Shown here piece by piece: positions 25,014-36,766 of a stretch of DNA of 64,000 nt. The stretch's first letter is position 1. Every line of letters starts with the position of its first letter. The notes beneath the pieces are model-generated. The model saw nothing but the letters and a program-made list of their open reading frames with translations. It searched no databases and had not been told where the DNA came from. Source of the stretch: Penicillium oxalicum (Eukaryota > Ascomycota > Eurotiomycetes > Eurotiales > Aspergillaceae); the NCBI RefSeq assembly GCF_001723175.1, contig NC_064650.1, positions 558,001 to 622,000 of the forward strand, given 5' to 3'. Position numbers and translations under genes: made by a program.

Positions 25014-25838
25014 ATTTTCATGTTCTCGTTCGACGCACATCGGATCCTGGTGACTCAAACAGGCATCCGTAAGGTGAGCTGGCTCTAATCCTCCGGGCAA
25101 GCCAATCCTGGTTGGTGGTCGGCACTTGTGTGCCACCGCAAGTTTCTTTTGCATTTTGCGATACCCACTCTCTGTGCCTGATCTAATAAGTCAGCCACGC
25201 AACCTTTTCACTTACCTCCTCATTCCCTCAATTCCTTTACCTGCCCATGATGCACGCTAGCGTCTCCCACTCGGCACCCTCATCGACATGAGTCCCCTCT
25301 TAACCGTAAAGACCTTGTCTTTTTTTTTCCGCTGTGGAAATCTTCATCCGCGATGGTCAGCCTTTTGCGTCGAAATTCTTTTTCGAGATCTTGGAGGATG
25401 CGGCGCTGAAAAACAACAATGCCCTACCGCATTCAGTGCCTGTAATTGCCTATCACTACCCAATAACAACACTGAAATGGAGCCTCCCCTCCGCGTCGAA
25501 GATTGCGTTATTCCGACCTTATTGGGTATTTAGTGCTTACTGTGTGATCGCCTTCGACGCCAGATCTCATTGTTAGGGTCATAGCGTGGCGCTCATACTA
25601 GCGAATTTTGATTGAATATCGCTTAAACAGTTTCATCTCCAAGCTGCTCTGTCCTAAATTGATGCATTGACTGTAGAATGGATAGAATAAGTACGAGTAT
25701 TTTGTTCCTCTGCGCGATGCCATTTCCATGCGAACAGGTGAATGTAGCTATTAGTGTCTAGGACTCATTGAAATTGGTCGTTCCCACCTTGGCTTTCGAA
25801 TTAAACGAATCGAAACAAAGGGGTTTCAGCATTTGAGG
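25014..25838. other. Convergent intergenic, no gene seen
   Basis: 825 bp between the 3' ends of the zf-C3H1 gene and the MDR reductase. Two overlapping open frames at 25288-25576 have no recognisable motif or splice support. The region most likely holds the two terminators. Confidence 0.5.
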
Positions 25839-27005
25839 TCACTTTCCAACTTCGATCACGAGCTTTGAACAGCTCACCCCTTGGATCAGTTCGTCCAGCC
25901 CTGCATTGACCGCATTTAACCCAAAGCCTATCACTTTGGGTTGCGGACTTGGCCGAATGGCACCGCTGGCTAGATTCGTTCTTGCCCACGACCCCATCCA
26001 GTATCGGAATTCCGCTAACCTCTGCTCCTCTGACATTGCGGGCATCACGAAGATGATTTCCATACCTGGCACCTTCTCAGCGTCTGGAGGAACCCTAGGA
26101 GCCGATGCGATTTTCACACCAGAGACACCTCCCTGAGAAGACCCATGGGAATCCACCAAAAAAGCTTTCAAAACAGCTTGACAGGGGGCCAATTCCCCCA
26201 TAGCCAGAAAACAGCGACGAATAACGAGATTCTCCTTCTTTGCTGTCCCAATCAGTGCATCTACACAACCCGAATCCTTGTAGTCGAAGCAGCGATCTGC
26301 ACCAAGGGAGTGCAGATACGCATGATTCGGTGTACTCGCTACAGCGTACACGGCAGCGAAAGGAGAGTAAGGGTTGTCTCGAAGTAGTCGCGCGCTCTGC
26401 ACACCCATTGTCCCAACACTCGAAGAGGCACCCCAAATCAGAAGGACTTCTCGCTTCCGCCCCAAATCGCTCGAGACAGGTGTTGGCGATGCCAAAGGGG
26501 AGGAAAGAGTCTCGTCCAGACGTTCAATACCCATAGCATCCCATGCACTGAGAGGGACCTGTGCAGCTACCGGCAAGGTAGCTGCTTGGTTCCAAGAGAT
26601 GTCTGCATTGGAAATTGGTATGACATGCTGCCAAGGAACGAGACATTTCTCTTGAAAGGCGCCATAGTCTGGACAGGAGGATCTCCAAAAGGATGCAGCA
26701 TACGCAGCAACTCGAGTTACTCCCGGTTGGAAGAAAGGATCATTATTCTCCCGGCCAGTATCGAAGGGATCCCAGGGGACATTCTCGCCCACTTCAAGGA
26801 CCAGACCCGCCATGTCAAAGCCGGTCACAGTGGGATATGTCGATACCAGTAGACCTTGGTCTCGCATGATGGCGTCTGCTGGGTTCAATGCCACCGATTT
26901 GACTTGAATGAGGAGCTCTCCGGGACCTGGCTTGGGTGTAGGGCGGGACTGGATGACGAAGGGAGAGCCTTTTGCCAGACACACGGCAGCCTGATGAGTT
27001 GTCAT
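25839..27005 (-). CDS. Zinc-less MDR reductase (trans-enoyl reductase-like)
   Basis: A single exon, 1,167 nt giving 388 residues from the ATG at 27005. The frame is open further upstream to a GTG at 27092, but that leader does not look like the family and the ATG gives the usual length. It is an NAD(P)H-dependent quinone/enoyl reductase of the medium-chain superfamily. Seen: GroES-like N-domain (PGPGELLIQVKSVALNPADAI, 50-70 region, written here in 21 residues as PGPGELLIQV then KSVALNPADAI), GFDMAGLVLEVG, the dinucleotide-binding turn GASSSVGTMGVQ (about 191-202) and the C-terminal GLDELIQG...KLVIEVGK. The cysteine cluster of the structural zinc and the catalytic-zinc Cys/His pair of alcohol dehydrogenases are absent, as in the ToxD/LovC-like group often found with biosynthetic genes. 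It is divergent from the regulator at 27597. Confidence 0.88.
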   Translation of the reverse strand: MTTHQAAVCLAKGSPFVIQSRPTPKPGPGELLIQVKSVALNPADAIMRDQGLLVSTYPTVTGFDMAGLVLEVGENVPWDPFDTGRENNDPFFQPGVTRVAAYAASFWRSSCPDYGAFQEKCLVPWQHVIPISNADISWNQAATLPVAAQVPLSAWDAMGIERLDETLSSPLASPTPVSSDLGRKREVLLIWGASSSVGTMGVQSARLLRDNPYSPFAAVYAVASTPNHAYLHSLGADRCFDYKDSGCVDALIGTAKKENLVIRRCFLAMGELAPCQAVLKAFLVDSHGSSQGGVSGVKIASAPRVPPDAEKVPGMEIIFVMPAMSEEQRLAEFRYWMGSWARTNLASGAIRPSPQPKVIGFGLNAVNAGLDELIQGVSCSKLVIEVGK

Positions 27006-27596
27006 TGAGGAGGAAGAGGTAAATTGACTTTTGGAAAGTGAAGAATGAATAGTCAAAAAGAGGAAGGTTGAGATATGAGCCAAGCTTGACACTTGTGTTC
27101 CAGAAAGGCTGTTTGGTCAAGGACTCTCCAAAAATCTAATTGGATAAAAAACTTTGGAACTCAAAGTTCTAGTTTCTGAAGAGGTCGTCAGGCTATTTAA
27201 GTACAGTCTGGGGCGCATGATATTATAAAAATTTATCTGAGTAATCCAGCACCTGTACTGCCTCTACAAGATCCACCATGTTGAGCCGACGGTTTCAAGA
27301 TCCCCAGCAGCAGCTGCAGCCAATCAGCAAGTCGTCCATCCGAAAGTCGGCTAGCGTGGAAAGTGGATCCTTTTACATTCAGCCGGATTTTGGGTTCGCG
27401 AATGCTTATTGGGTCCGTGGGGCACTTGGGTTTGATTGTAATTCCACCATCTCTCGTCTTCAAGTCAGCTCTTCGACCACACTTGCTAAATCTCTCGGGT
27501 CCTTAGGCATTCAGGTCTCACTGGAGGAAAATCGTGGGCTCCATGTGATGAAATCCAGATTGGTCGCCCACATATAGCTAGTACATCCTTTTCTCA
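27006..27596. promoter_or_regulatory. Divergent promoter reductase / Zn2Cys6 regulator
   Basis: 591 bp between the reductase start and the regulator start. A TATTTAAG box-like element sits at about 27194 and an AT-rich stretch (ATATTATAAAAATTTA) at about 27219-27235. The frame 27278-27577 is open but unrecognisable and is not called. A shared promoter would allow the regulator to control the reductase; this is inference. Confidence 0.45.
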
Positions 27597-29021
27597 ATGA
27601 GCCTTACAGTACAGAAAGGCCATGGTTTCCCCGGCCAATCCATGACTCGAAAAGTGACGAGAGCATCACAGCCAGGGACCCAGCGACGATCGAGATTTGG
27701 TTGTCGAAACTGCAAGCTTCGAAAGCTGAAGGTAAGTAGAAGAGCTATATTATTCATAGACAGCGAAAGTTGACTAACCGATCTGCTATAGTGCGACGAG
27801 AACAAGCCACAGTGCCAAGCATGCCAATCCTTCGGGGTTTTATGTAACTTTGAAATTGGACTCCCCGACCTTCAACAGATCTCCAGACTACCGGAACGCT
27901 GCTACACACAAAAATTCAGTCTCAGACGGAAATTCCTTTGAGTCTGCCCAGTCCGGTTTGGATTTGTGATGCTGCCACGAGCTATCAATTAAACACGAAA
28001 TGTCAAGATTTCGTGACACGATATTATGGGCGGAGTCTGGAAAACCCAAACGACCCGATCATGATCGAAATAAATGACAGACTTCTTAGGCTGGCATTTC
28101 AGGTAGGTCAATTCCTGCAAAAGGATTGCCTCTTCGGTCAACAGGAAAGCAGGCCTTGTTCAAAAGGGGGGCTCCACCTGGGTCTTCCTCACCTGCCGCG
28201 AGTATATCAGCTAACAATCAATGCTCTTCTTACAGTATCCCTTTTTAATGCACGCCATGCTGGCTGTAGCTCTGACATATGATCGCTACCTCAATAACTC
28301 TTCTGAATCCCGTCGGACTCTCGAAGAATGTGATCACTGGTCCCGAAGCACAACGCTTTTCAACGTAAAGCTCCGAGGACCCATCCTCGACGGAGACAAG
28401 GACCCAGTCTGGGGCACTGCAGCTGCTCAGGTGATCCTGACATTTGCATCTCCCGACGCCCGCACACCCGAAGAGTCATGGCCCTTGAGTCCATCATCAT
28501 CTTTTTCAGACGTGGATTGGGTGCGAATGAGCGATGGCAAAATGTCTCTCTGGAATATTGTCAACCCGCTTCGACCGGACAGCATTTTTCACGTCATGTC
28601 AACGACCTTTCAACAAATGCAATCTCCGCTACCAGAAGGGAATACCGATGATCTCCTACCAGAATTGCTCGCAATGTGTCATATCGACCAATGGACAAAT
28701 CCAGAAAACAACCCCTACCTGCACGCCGTATCTGCTCTTTCAGTCATCATGAATGTGCCGGATCGCCAACTCACGATGGGTCAAACGCAGCTTTTCATGC
28801 GTTGCATCCAAGGTGAATTTAGGGATTTGCTCTGCGCAAAGGATCCGGCAGCACTGCTGCTGCTCTATTTGTGGTTTAAAAAGACGGGTCGAAGTATCTG
28901 GTGGATCGACCTGCGAGCGCGGGTCGAGTGTCCCGCCATCCGTCTTTATTTAACCCAGCACCATGGTGCCGACAATGCCATTCAAGCTATACTTTCTGGG
29001 AAAGCTGCTATCGGTAGTTGA
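27597..29021 (+). CDS. Upc2-like Zn2Cys6 regulator, apparent frameshift
   Basis: Three exons: 27597..27731, 27792..28102 and 28236..29021. Exons 1-2 encode a complete Zn2Cys6 cluster, C-x2-C-x6-C-x6-C-x2-C-x6-C, with the third Cys first in exon 2 after a GTAAGT/TATAG intron of 60 bp. The family spacing then gives CNFEIGLPDLQ. In that frame a TGA follows at 27939, while the rest of the family-like protein (LPSPVWICD, YQLNTKCQDFVTRY, then YPFLMHAMLAVALTYDRYLNN, here YPFLMHAMLA and VALTYDRYLNN) continues in the frame two bases on. No GT-AG intron of credible size bridges the two without losing the sixth Cys, so a 1-2 base indel between about 27865 and 27935 is likely. The second intron (28103-28235, 133 bp) is regular. 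The C-terminal region looks intact, so the break is recent, an assembly error, or it marks a pseudogene. Confidence 0.82.
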
Positions 29022-29711
29022 TGATGGCCCGCAGAGTGAGATACCACGTGAATGTGTATTTCGTTTCGAATGATCCCTGCCGTTGGTCTTGGTTGACGGC
29101 GGAGACATGAATTTCAATTTTTCTTTGCATCGTGTATTTGTCTCGTCAAATTCAAACTTCTAGGGGTTTTCATTGAATATTATAATTATGACTCTATGAC
29201 AAAGCGAAGCCACGCCACGGAGATGCCAAATCCTAATCCTTCACTTCTTCTCACTTTTTGCCTAGAGCCGGATGATCTCGATGCGTACATATATAATCTT
29301 CTACGGCATCCACGGGTGCTTTTTCTACAAATAATGGAATCAAAGCCGAATCGAACGCTGAATAAGATGCCAAAGTCAATGTATCATAAATGAATTGAAT
29401 CTAGTGAAAAAAAGCCCCCAGTATAGGGCGGTTGATCCGGCTTCTATAGCGCATCTGCTCCCTCGTATCTATCTTTTCTTTTTTCTCCAAAAGGGAACGA
29501 AGCCTCTTACTTTTACAAGAAGGAATAACCAGTATTCATTGACTTTGTCTAACTGAGTCAGGATAGCCAATGCTCATAATAAGAAAGAAGATTTGGTAGT
29601 AGATGCGCTATAAAGTGATATGTACTGTGCGTTCGAAGGGACTAGGGTATGTATATTCCATTTGTGAACCTCTCTCTTTTTCCACTTCTCTTTTCTTTTC
29701 TTTTCATGTTT

Positions 29712-29725
29712 CCCCCCCCCCCCCC
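29712..29725. repeat. C14 homopolymer
   Basis: Fourteen consecutive C on the plus strand, flanked by T-rich sequence. Confidence 0.9.
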
Positions 29726-31286
29726 TTTTGTGAGATCCAAGTATGACCACATGTGGTGAATTTACTGCCACAAAGTTTGAAGGGAGAGACCTATGATCTC
29801 TACGATCTACTTGTGACAAACCAATATATCTGGTCGAGTCTGAGAAAAAAAATATCAAGGTAGACGATAAGTGAAAGACCTATTGATTCTTTTGTTCCGA
29901 AGCCAGGGTCCATCTTGAATAAATAGGAGGAACCTTAGTGAGGTTGATGCATTATCCATCAGAAAGAATACGCTACCTCTGAGTGTTGGAAGTCCACAAC
30001 GTCAAAAAGGGATGCATAAGTCTATGTTTCTATAGTCTTGAAACCCCGCTTCATAAAGGCTCCCCCGACCGAAATCCACAAACCCAGAGGTTTCCATGTC
30101 CACAAAAGGGTCAATGAACTATGTAAATCTTGTATATTTGCGCCATTTGATTTCCCCACCGCCAATTGTCCCCTCATATCCAGGTGCAAAACGGCACACT
30201 TTGTGCCCAGACGAAATCCAGAGCGCGCATGGCCCTGTGCCCGGTGAACGACCAGACCGTTCTTTCCAGGTGCCCGATAAGGTGAGATTGTATCCAGTAA
30301 ATGTCGTCACTCAGGCTCCACCGACAGGGCAGGGCGGTGAAACTTCCATCAACCCTTCTAGCGCAGGTCTACTGGATGAACTCACATTGGTCTGAAGAGG
30401 CATGATAGACGAGGGAGAAGGGCTAAGCATTTGATGGAAGCTCGGGGCGCGAGTCCAGCCATAGAATGCATACATTTAGAGAAGACAGAGTCAAGGGGGG
30501 GGTCTCCCCTGTAGGGATCTTAGCACAGCCTCATTCGAGTATAGTGAGATGGAGGAGGGGGAGACCAGTAGTGAAGTAAAGTGGGGTGCCGCATTACCCG
30601 ATCGAAGAAAGAGTAAAAGCATAGAGATAGAGAGGAGAGGGAGAATTAAAGTCTGTGAGTGGATGAGTCACGAGCGGTCCAGTGTGGACATGCACAGAAT
30701 CCAGACACCTGTGGTCGCGGCTGGTCGAAAACCAGTCTGGTGATTTTGGGGCTGAGACAGACAAGAGGGAGATCGCAACTGTGACGGTCAGAGGAAATTG
30801 AGGCGGCGTGGCTGAGAGAGAGAGAGTCAAGTATGACCTAATGCCGGGTCATCTACGACCGAGTCCTTGATCTTCGTAACCACGATCGAATCGACATGGT
30901 CGGGGACTTGGGGTACCACGAGGATGGGAAATGGGGCTTTCTTAGCGTCAACATGTGACGATGTGGTAAAAGTACGAAAAAAAGGGACTCTTGGAAAGGC
31001 CCGGGTAGGTGAGAATGTTCAGCTTGAAACATGATTTGAGCTGGACTAATGTCCCGCAGATGACTCTGCAGACAGAACCCATGCACGGGCGGGACGAGTT
31101 TTGGGAAAGTCAAGGTGGGAGGATGAATGTTTCGAAACGTTCACGTCTGATCTGAGAATAGTATCCAGGGTAAAATCCACTTGTGACCGGAGCGTTTGGA
31201 CCCTAATGGTGACGATTTCCAACGATCAAGTGGTCGTTCCAACGGATTCTGTCATCCCCAAGACTCGGGTGCTGAAGATAGCGTGT

Positions 31287-31314
31287 GGACTGCGGACTGC
31301 GGACTGCGGACTGC
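31287..31314. repeat. Tandem repeat, GGACTGC x4
   Basis: Four exact head-to-tail copies of a 7-bp unit in otherwise unique sequence. The unit length is not a multiple of three, which argues against a coding role. Confidence 0.9.
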
Positions 31315-33277
31315 GGAGAGTGGAGAAGGTGGACCGGTGGACGGGGCGTGCTTATGACGGGCGCGCACCGCTGTTCTACTGTGGCACATAGGGCTGGCCC
31401 ACGCGAAGAAGCGGTCGTCTCTGCGTACCTGCGCGTCCAGAGAGACGGTGGAGCACTTGAACCGGGCGAATTTGGCTCTTGGACAGGGCCATCCGACGCC
31501 CAGAGTCTTCCGGTGGATGTTGATGGTGGGGGCGGGCGCTTCGCTCTTCTCTTGATTCCCCATTGATTCTTTTGGGGCTCCAACGGTGGCCCCCCGTTTC
31601 AAGGTCGATAGGGCTAGATGTCGAACTTCTCTCGGACCCTGAGAATCAGAATACTGCAAAGACCTCAATCAAGATGATGGCCACGTTGTTCAGTACCCTG
31701 TCGGGGGATCATGGAATATGACAAATCCAACGTCTCTGACGAGGCGTTCCCCGAGGAGGATCGATCCGCCCGTTATTCGTCAAGCCTGGTCGGTGAGGCT
31801 CTCGAGGCACTCAGCTACGAACTGTATGTCAGAACATTCTTCTCGATACGCATGCGGTGAAGAATGACTCAGATCCGACTTAACCGTCCACTGAAGTCAC
31901 CAACCCGCAAAGGTCGGGGATGAATCGAATAATCTGCACGCCAAGCTCGGAGGAATCTGTTGGCCCAGGCGTGCGGCTCTCCATCCTGTGGGACAGGGGA
32001 GGATCAGTCGTTGGACTCGATGCAGGGGTCCCGATAGGCTCGAGAGTTCAAGATTCCAACACGATGACTCGGATCGTCTGCAGGGCGCAGTTCGCAGTCA
32101 TGGGTCACTGTGTTCTTCTCAGTTCGGGGTCCAAATCCAGACAGTGGAAAATCATCGAGGAGGCGCAACCAGAAGGGTGCATGGCTAAGGGAAGCGCATT
32201 CCAATATCCTGGATCTGGCGCCGTTTTCCTGCTTGGTCTTTTCTGTTCTTTTCCTTGGGACCACCACAGACTGAGAGAGCTTGAAAACAAGCAGATCCAA
32301 ATTCGACAAACTTAGAAATAGCACCTAGATAGATTTCGCCCGTCCATGGCTCTCAACCGGGCCAGGACCCAAGGCAGACTGCCAAGGGAGTGCGATTGGA
32401 TCTTGAATTCTATTTTCTCACTTCCATCGAAGCTGAAGTCGGAAGGATCCATTGTTCCGCCCCACGAGCGGGCGGACTCCACCGATCCGCTCGACGCTCA
32501 GCTACAATGGAAAAACAACCCAGCGACCAACATGGGAGCTGCTCACAAGGCATGAACTCGGAGAGAATTGAAATGCGTCAAATGCAATAATTCTTGAATT
32601 GGAGAGATCTCTACCTAGTGCTCATCTGAGGCTCGTTGCGTTGCTGGCATGTATTCACGTGAAAACGAAGATTCATAAGCAAAATCAGACGCGGGGCTTA
32701 TAAATCAATCACAGAAAAAAGCCAAACAAAAAAAAACAAAAGAATAAATTCAAATAAACAGCGTGATAATGATCAAAAAAGTTAAAAATCCCGGGTAAAT
32801 GAAGGCTGGCATAATTCCAACCGGCTTTCCATATGACAATAACTTTCCAAATGTGGAACCAACAACCCTAAAGCGCACCTGCGCTCAATGCCATGCCCAT
32901 CCTTCCTCTAATGCAACTCGCGTAAAGAACAGAGCCAAAAAAAAAAGAAAAGAAAACATGTAAAAACAAAAAGAAACCGAGAATGAAATGTCATCAGATG
33001 TATCATCGATATCAGGAACGAGAAGAAATGTTGAAAAGAGCCAGAAAACCAAGAGAACATCAAGATTAGACTTGAAACACTGATGAGGAAACATCGAGTG
33101 GAAAACAGAACATCATTATATCAAGTGATATGGTCCTAAAAGAAACATGAAAAAGATTAGTCGACACGTTCATTGCCGCATATGTGTGAAGGAATCCCTT
33201 GACACTCACCGATGGGGTTCGTCCGCATCGACCAAGTACTGCCTTCGCCCGCAAAGACAGCGATGCTCGCATAGTCT

Positions 33278-33736
33278 TTACTTGACGTTTTGACAGCTCC
33301 CGCATGCCGCGTGATTGCAAATAACACACTTTGGCTGGTGATTGTAGACCTTGGGTCCATCACCGCACTTGCAACAGATGTACATGTACGTCTGAGTGGA
33401 GCATTGAGCGACACCCTGGAAGAACTGGCATGATGTATCGGGAATCCTTTGCGATAGAGATCGAATGTTGTGGAGCTCACCGAGGCCGGTGCCAGCCACA
33501 ACTCTTGTCAAAGGAGGGGTGGAACACTTCCTGGAGACGGTGTTGCTCATGGAGAGTGCGCCTGGGTAGGCCGACATCTCCTGGCGAGGGCCTGCGTGGT
33601 GGCTTGGATAGGTGTTGGATGACTCTTCGCGAGGGCATCTCGAGCAGAGAGTCTGATCACAGTTGGTGCAAGAGTCGTGCAGTTCGGCGTCGAGAGGGCC
33701 GAAGTTGCAGCCGCAGCAGTACCACATGCTTGCCAT
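33278..33736 (-). CDS. Small protein with two cysteine-rich modules
   Basis: A single exon of 459 nt giving 152 residues, with the ATG at 33736 (MASMWYCCGC). It has two similar metal-binding-type modules. The N-terminal one (about 5-34) has CC-x-C followed by C-x2-C and C-x2-C; the C-terminal one (about 120-151) has CCKCGDGPKVYNHQPKC then CVICNHAACGSC spacing. The linker is Ser/Pro-rich. I recognise the pattern (WYCC...CNFGP and KVYNHQPKC) as that of conserved but uncharacterised Eurotiales proteins; the function is unknown. The GTAAAG right after the last codons could be a donor for a longer 3' isoform. It stands alone, with several kilobases of gene-poor DNA on both sides. Confidence 0.75.
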   Translation of the reverse strand: MASMWYCCGCNFGPLDAELHDSCTNCDQTLCSRCPREESSNTYPSHHAGPRQEMSAYPGALSMSNTVSRKCSTPPLTRVVAGTGLGELHNIRSLSQRIPDTSCQFFQGVAQCSTQTYMYICCKCGDGPKVYNHQPKCVICNHAACGSCQNVK

Positions 33737-36700
33737 TGTGATACGGGAAAATGAGTCGGAGTTGGTCTTGATGTTCAGGAGGGGGGATGAGGTTGTTTGG
33801 CAGACAGGTTGGGATGGAGATGATCTGCGCAGATAGTATTGGCGTAGATGAATTTGAATGAGAAGAGTCAAAATATGATTTAGTTTTGAGACTTTGCGGT
33901 TGGTTTGTGAAATCAATAAACAACCAAGCTCTTCAAGTGTTGGAGTGTTTGAGTTTGGAAGTGTTGGAAATGTGAATATCGTTGAATTGTTGGATGAAAA
34001 AAAAAACTCCAGACTAGAGGGGGGGGGACCATGAAGCTCTATATAAGACTAGATCCACGAAGACAGGTGGAATCACCACCATTGAACAATCCTAGGCATC
34101 ATTGTGGCTATTCAACTGTCGCTCTCTGCCTTGAGGAAACTCTAGGCCACACTGGCCGTCCAGTCCCAATCGGGCGACCTGTGGTGGCCTGGGGACATTC
34201 TGGGTCATCCTGTTTAGTCCATAGGGCAAAGCTGGGAACCACCAGTCAGCAACGAGCCTGCCAGTATGAAAGGCCCGCAGCATGCCAGTGAGAATGCCCC
34301 CGACGAATTTGACCCCAATTGAATATTGAATAATTTCATTGGAATCTTTTTTTGGGTGTTTCATTTCTGCTCTCATTACGACCCGAATTCACTGCAATTT
34401 ACTTCTGGTTAACAATGCGGTTCCAGTCACGGCCCGTGTTTCCCTCTCTCCCCCCCCTCCGTTTAAGGCGCCCTCCGCCTGGGCGAATTGCCCCGACGGC
34501 GGCCCCGATCGCAAAGAGGGAGAGCATAGTAATTGTCAGGATGTACGGGATGTACGGGATCTACAGGACATGCAATGGGTCTAGCCTCCTGGAACAAGAT
34601 CCTTGGGTTCACCTCTCCCAGTACCAGAGAATGCCTTGGTCATGAGGATGCTCTGTCGGGTGTCAAGTGAAATGCGGGTGTGCTCAAATCGGACTGAAGA
34701 CGGCCCGGGTTTTTAGCCCCATGATTCATGCAGCCGCTAGTCAGAGGAGCCCCAGCTTGAGGCTACTTCGCGGCTCTTCACAGCGTGATGGCGTCTGTCG
34801 CAAGTACCATTTGGATCAAGCTTGTTTGACAAGACCTCAGTGGGGAAATATTCCGAATTTACATTCTCGGACTTTTGATTTGAGGACAGAGCCCATTGAC
34901 TCAAAAAGTCTTGGCAACTGCCATCGCATCCAGTCTGAAATCGGGGGCGGTCGTTGGCTTCTTTTTTTTTTTGGGCAAAAGTGTTGTTGGCGAAGACAAT
35001 TGCCAGGTACCTCGAAGTTGTGCCCGGTGCCGCGGTGCCATCTCACTGCACACCGTCTCAATCAGCCACCATTCGGGAAGAAAAGGGTAGGGGATGTACT
35101 TGACGTTTACTCAAAGCGCACCCCGACTATCGGTCTATTGTGGCGGTGACCTCAGGCATTCCACCCCGACCATTTGTAACCTGACCTCATTGATCACCAC
35201 GGTGAATCATCCTCCTCTGGCCCCCCCTTCAGCTATGATGCGATGCAAATGAAGCCTTGCCGAAAGCCTTGACAGGTACTTTGCAAGGGGAAAAAAAAGA
35301 AAAGACGAGCCGGTCGCTCTGCTCCACACTCATCGAACGTGCCTAATAGGCAGCGGCCCAGGATGACTCCTCGCGGCTCAGGTGGAAGAGTCATCGCTGG
35401 GTCACCTGCAAGACTACGTAGGTCACCCTACCTATCATGATTCCTCTCTACTAGGTGGGGCTTTCTTTTCTGAGATGCTGCCACTTTGCTGAAGACGCTT
35501 CGACAGAGTCGCACCTCGTGAAGTTTGATATTCCAGACTGGACTCCGACTCGGTCTCGGTCCAGAAAGCTGCCGAGGACGTTCACGTGACTTTGCGAATA
35601 ATGCCTCGTCACAAGTTGGTGTGAACCGCGGAGGTATAGTATACTATGGTAGGAGTAGTAGGAACTTAGTAAGGTAGTAAGTTGGTCGCCTGAGTATTCT
35701 GATTACTAATTACCCTATCTACTACTAGTACTCATTACCCCATCGAACATTAGGTTCCCATGTTTATCGTGTGCGCTCGGACATCTCCATCAACACCCTC
35801 GTCCGAATTTGTCGGCGATGATTACCAGAAAGAGCACTATCTTCAATGCCATCTAGGGGGAACTAGGCTACACTGAGATCGCGTGCTGGGGTATTGCGCG
35901 TTCCTTTACGAACGGATAGTTCTTTGTGTTTGCCCGATGATTACAATGCCAAAGGTATTTCTCGGGAAGTAGAATAATGGCTGTTCCAGCAGCATTTTGC
36001 CGTGGTCCTCAATCTGGTGCAGATCAACCTGTAAATGCTCTGCGCCATGGATTTGCGCGGGAGAGGGAGAGAAACCCCCCCGTCACTTTCGCTGAAATGA
36101 ACATCTCATATGAGTCTATATCATTCTAATCTCCAATGATATACGCAGCTTTGCAAACTTTGAGACAGCTGCCTAACTTCCTAGCATTGCAAGATCACCA
36201 GGGTTCGCGCGTTTTCAGGACGCTCGGGAAGTTGTAGGTGTAATGGCCGAGGGAAGACTTAGTGGAACTTAAAGTTGAAACTTCTATCTCTCCGCTAGGC
36301 AGTCAGAAACTTGACCCTGTGGTGATGAAACTACTCCAGATGTCATTGGGGGCAAATGATCGTGTGTGCTCAGCTACACAAGCTCTAGCCAGTACTGAAA
36401 CAATCGCTGGTCAGATCACACTCAACAAGCGAGTCTGTGAAAAGAAGCTTGATGATATAGGCTTTGATTCAATCGAAGTTTATCCAGCTTTTTCAATTGT
36501 GCAGTTCTCGCGACATTGAGGTGTTGAGTGGCCTTTGGTATTCTGCGTTCGTAATTCATGTTCAGCATAGAGCTCGTCATCAGATGCAAGCTCGAAATTG
36601 ATTTAAATCACTGACCTCATTCTCCTCATAAAAATGACCAGTCTTCTATGGGGTGCAGTGTGTGTAATGGATCTTTCAGTTCGCTCTCAAAATGATTGAT

Positions 36701-36766
36701 GAGCCCTTTCTCCCGCAGCAAAGGTATTCGAAGCATCTGGTAAAGAACCTGGCGTATCCTCAGGTA
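33737..36766. other. Gene-poor stretch, 3.0 kb
   Basis: Contains the promoter side of the small cysteine-rich gene and the 3' flank of the gene at 36767. It has three 9-bp near-repeats at 34540-34566 (GATGTACGG-like), TACTA-rich sequence at about 35636-35750, and a TTCACGTGAC element at 35581-35590. Open frames (up to 160 residues at 34667-35149) show no family features. Confidence 0.5.
34540..34566. repeat. 9-bp tandem repeat, three copies
   Basis: Two exact GATGTACGG units followed by one diverged copy (GATCTACAGG-like). Confidence 0.75.

Larger units (their letters stand above)
29022..33277. other. Gene-poor stretch, 4.3 kb
   Basis: No open frame here exceeds about 140 residues, and none has recognisable motifs. 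Contents seen: a CACGTG at 29045-29050 just after the regulator, a C14 run at 29712-29725, four 7-bp repeats at 31287-31314, and A-rich sequence at about 32700-33120. Frames at 31203-31668 and 31920-32315 were inspected and not called. Confidence 0.5.

Noticed and set aside
25288..25576. Two overlapping small open frames between convergent genes
   Set aside because: No motifs, no introns, and terminator sequence is expected here.
27006..27092. Extending the MDR reductase N-terminus to 27092
   Set aside because: That codon is GTG and the extra leader is unlike the family; the ATG at 27005 gives the normal length.
27278..27577. 99-residue open frame between the reductase and the regulator
   Set aside because: No recognisable content; it lies wholly in the shared promoter.
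27844..27878. A 35-bp GT-AG intron that would repair the regulator's frame
   Set aside because: It is shorter than any credible fungal intron and would delete the sixth cysteine of the zinc cluster.
31203..32315. Open frames of 126-138 residues on both strands
   Set aside because: Overlapping frames on both strands with no family signature; one includes the GGACTGC repeat.
35636..35750. TACTA/GTAGTA-rich stretch as a possible inverted repeat
   Set aside because: Pairing is loose and there are no terminal repeats or target duplications; probably simple-sequence drift.
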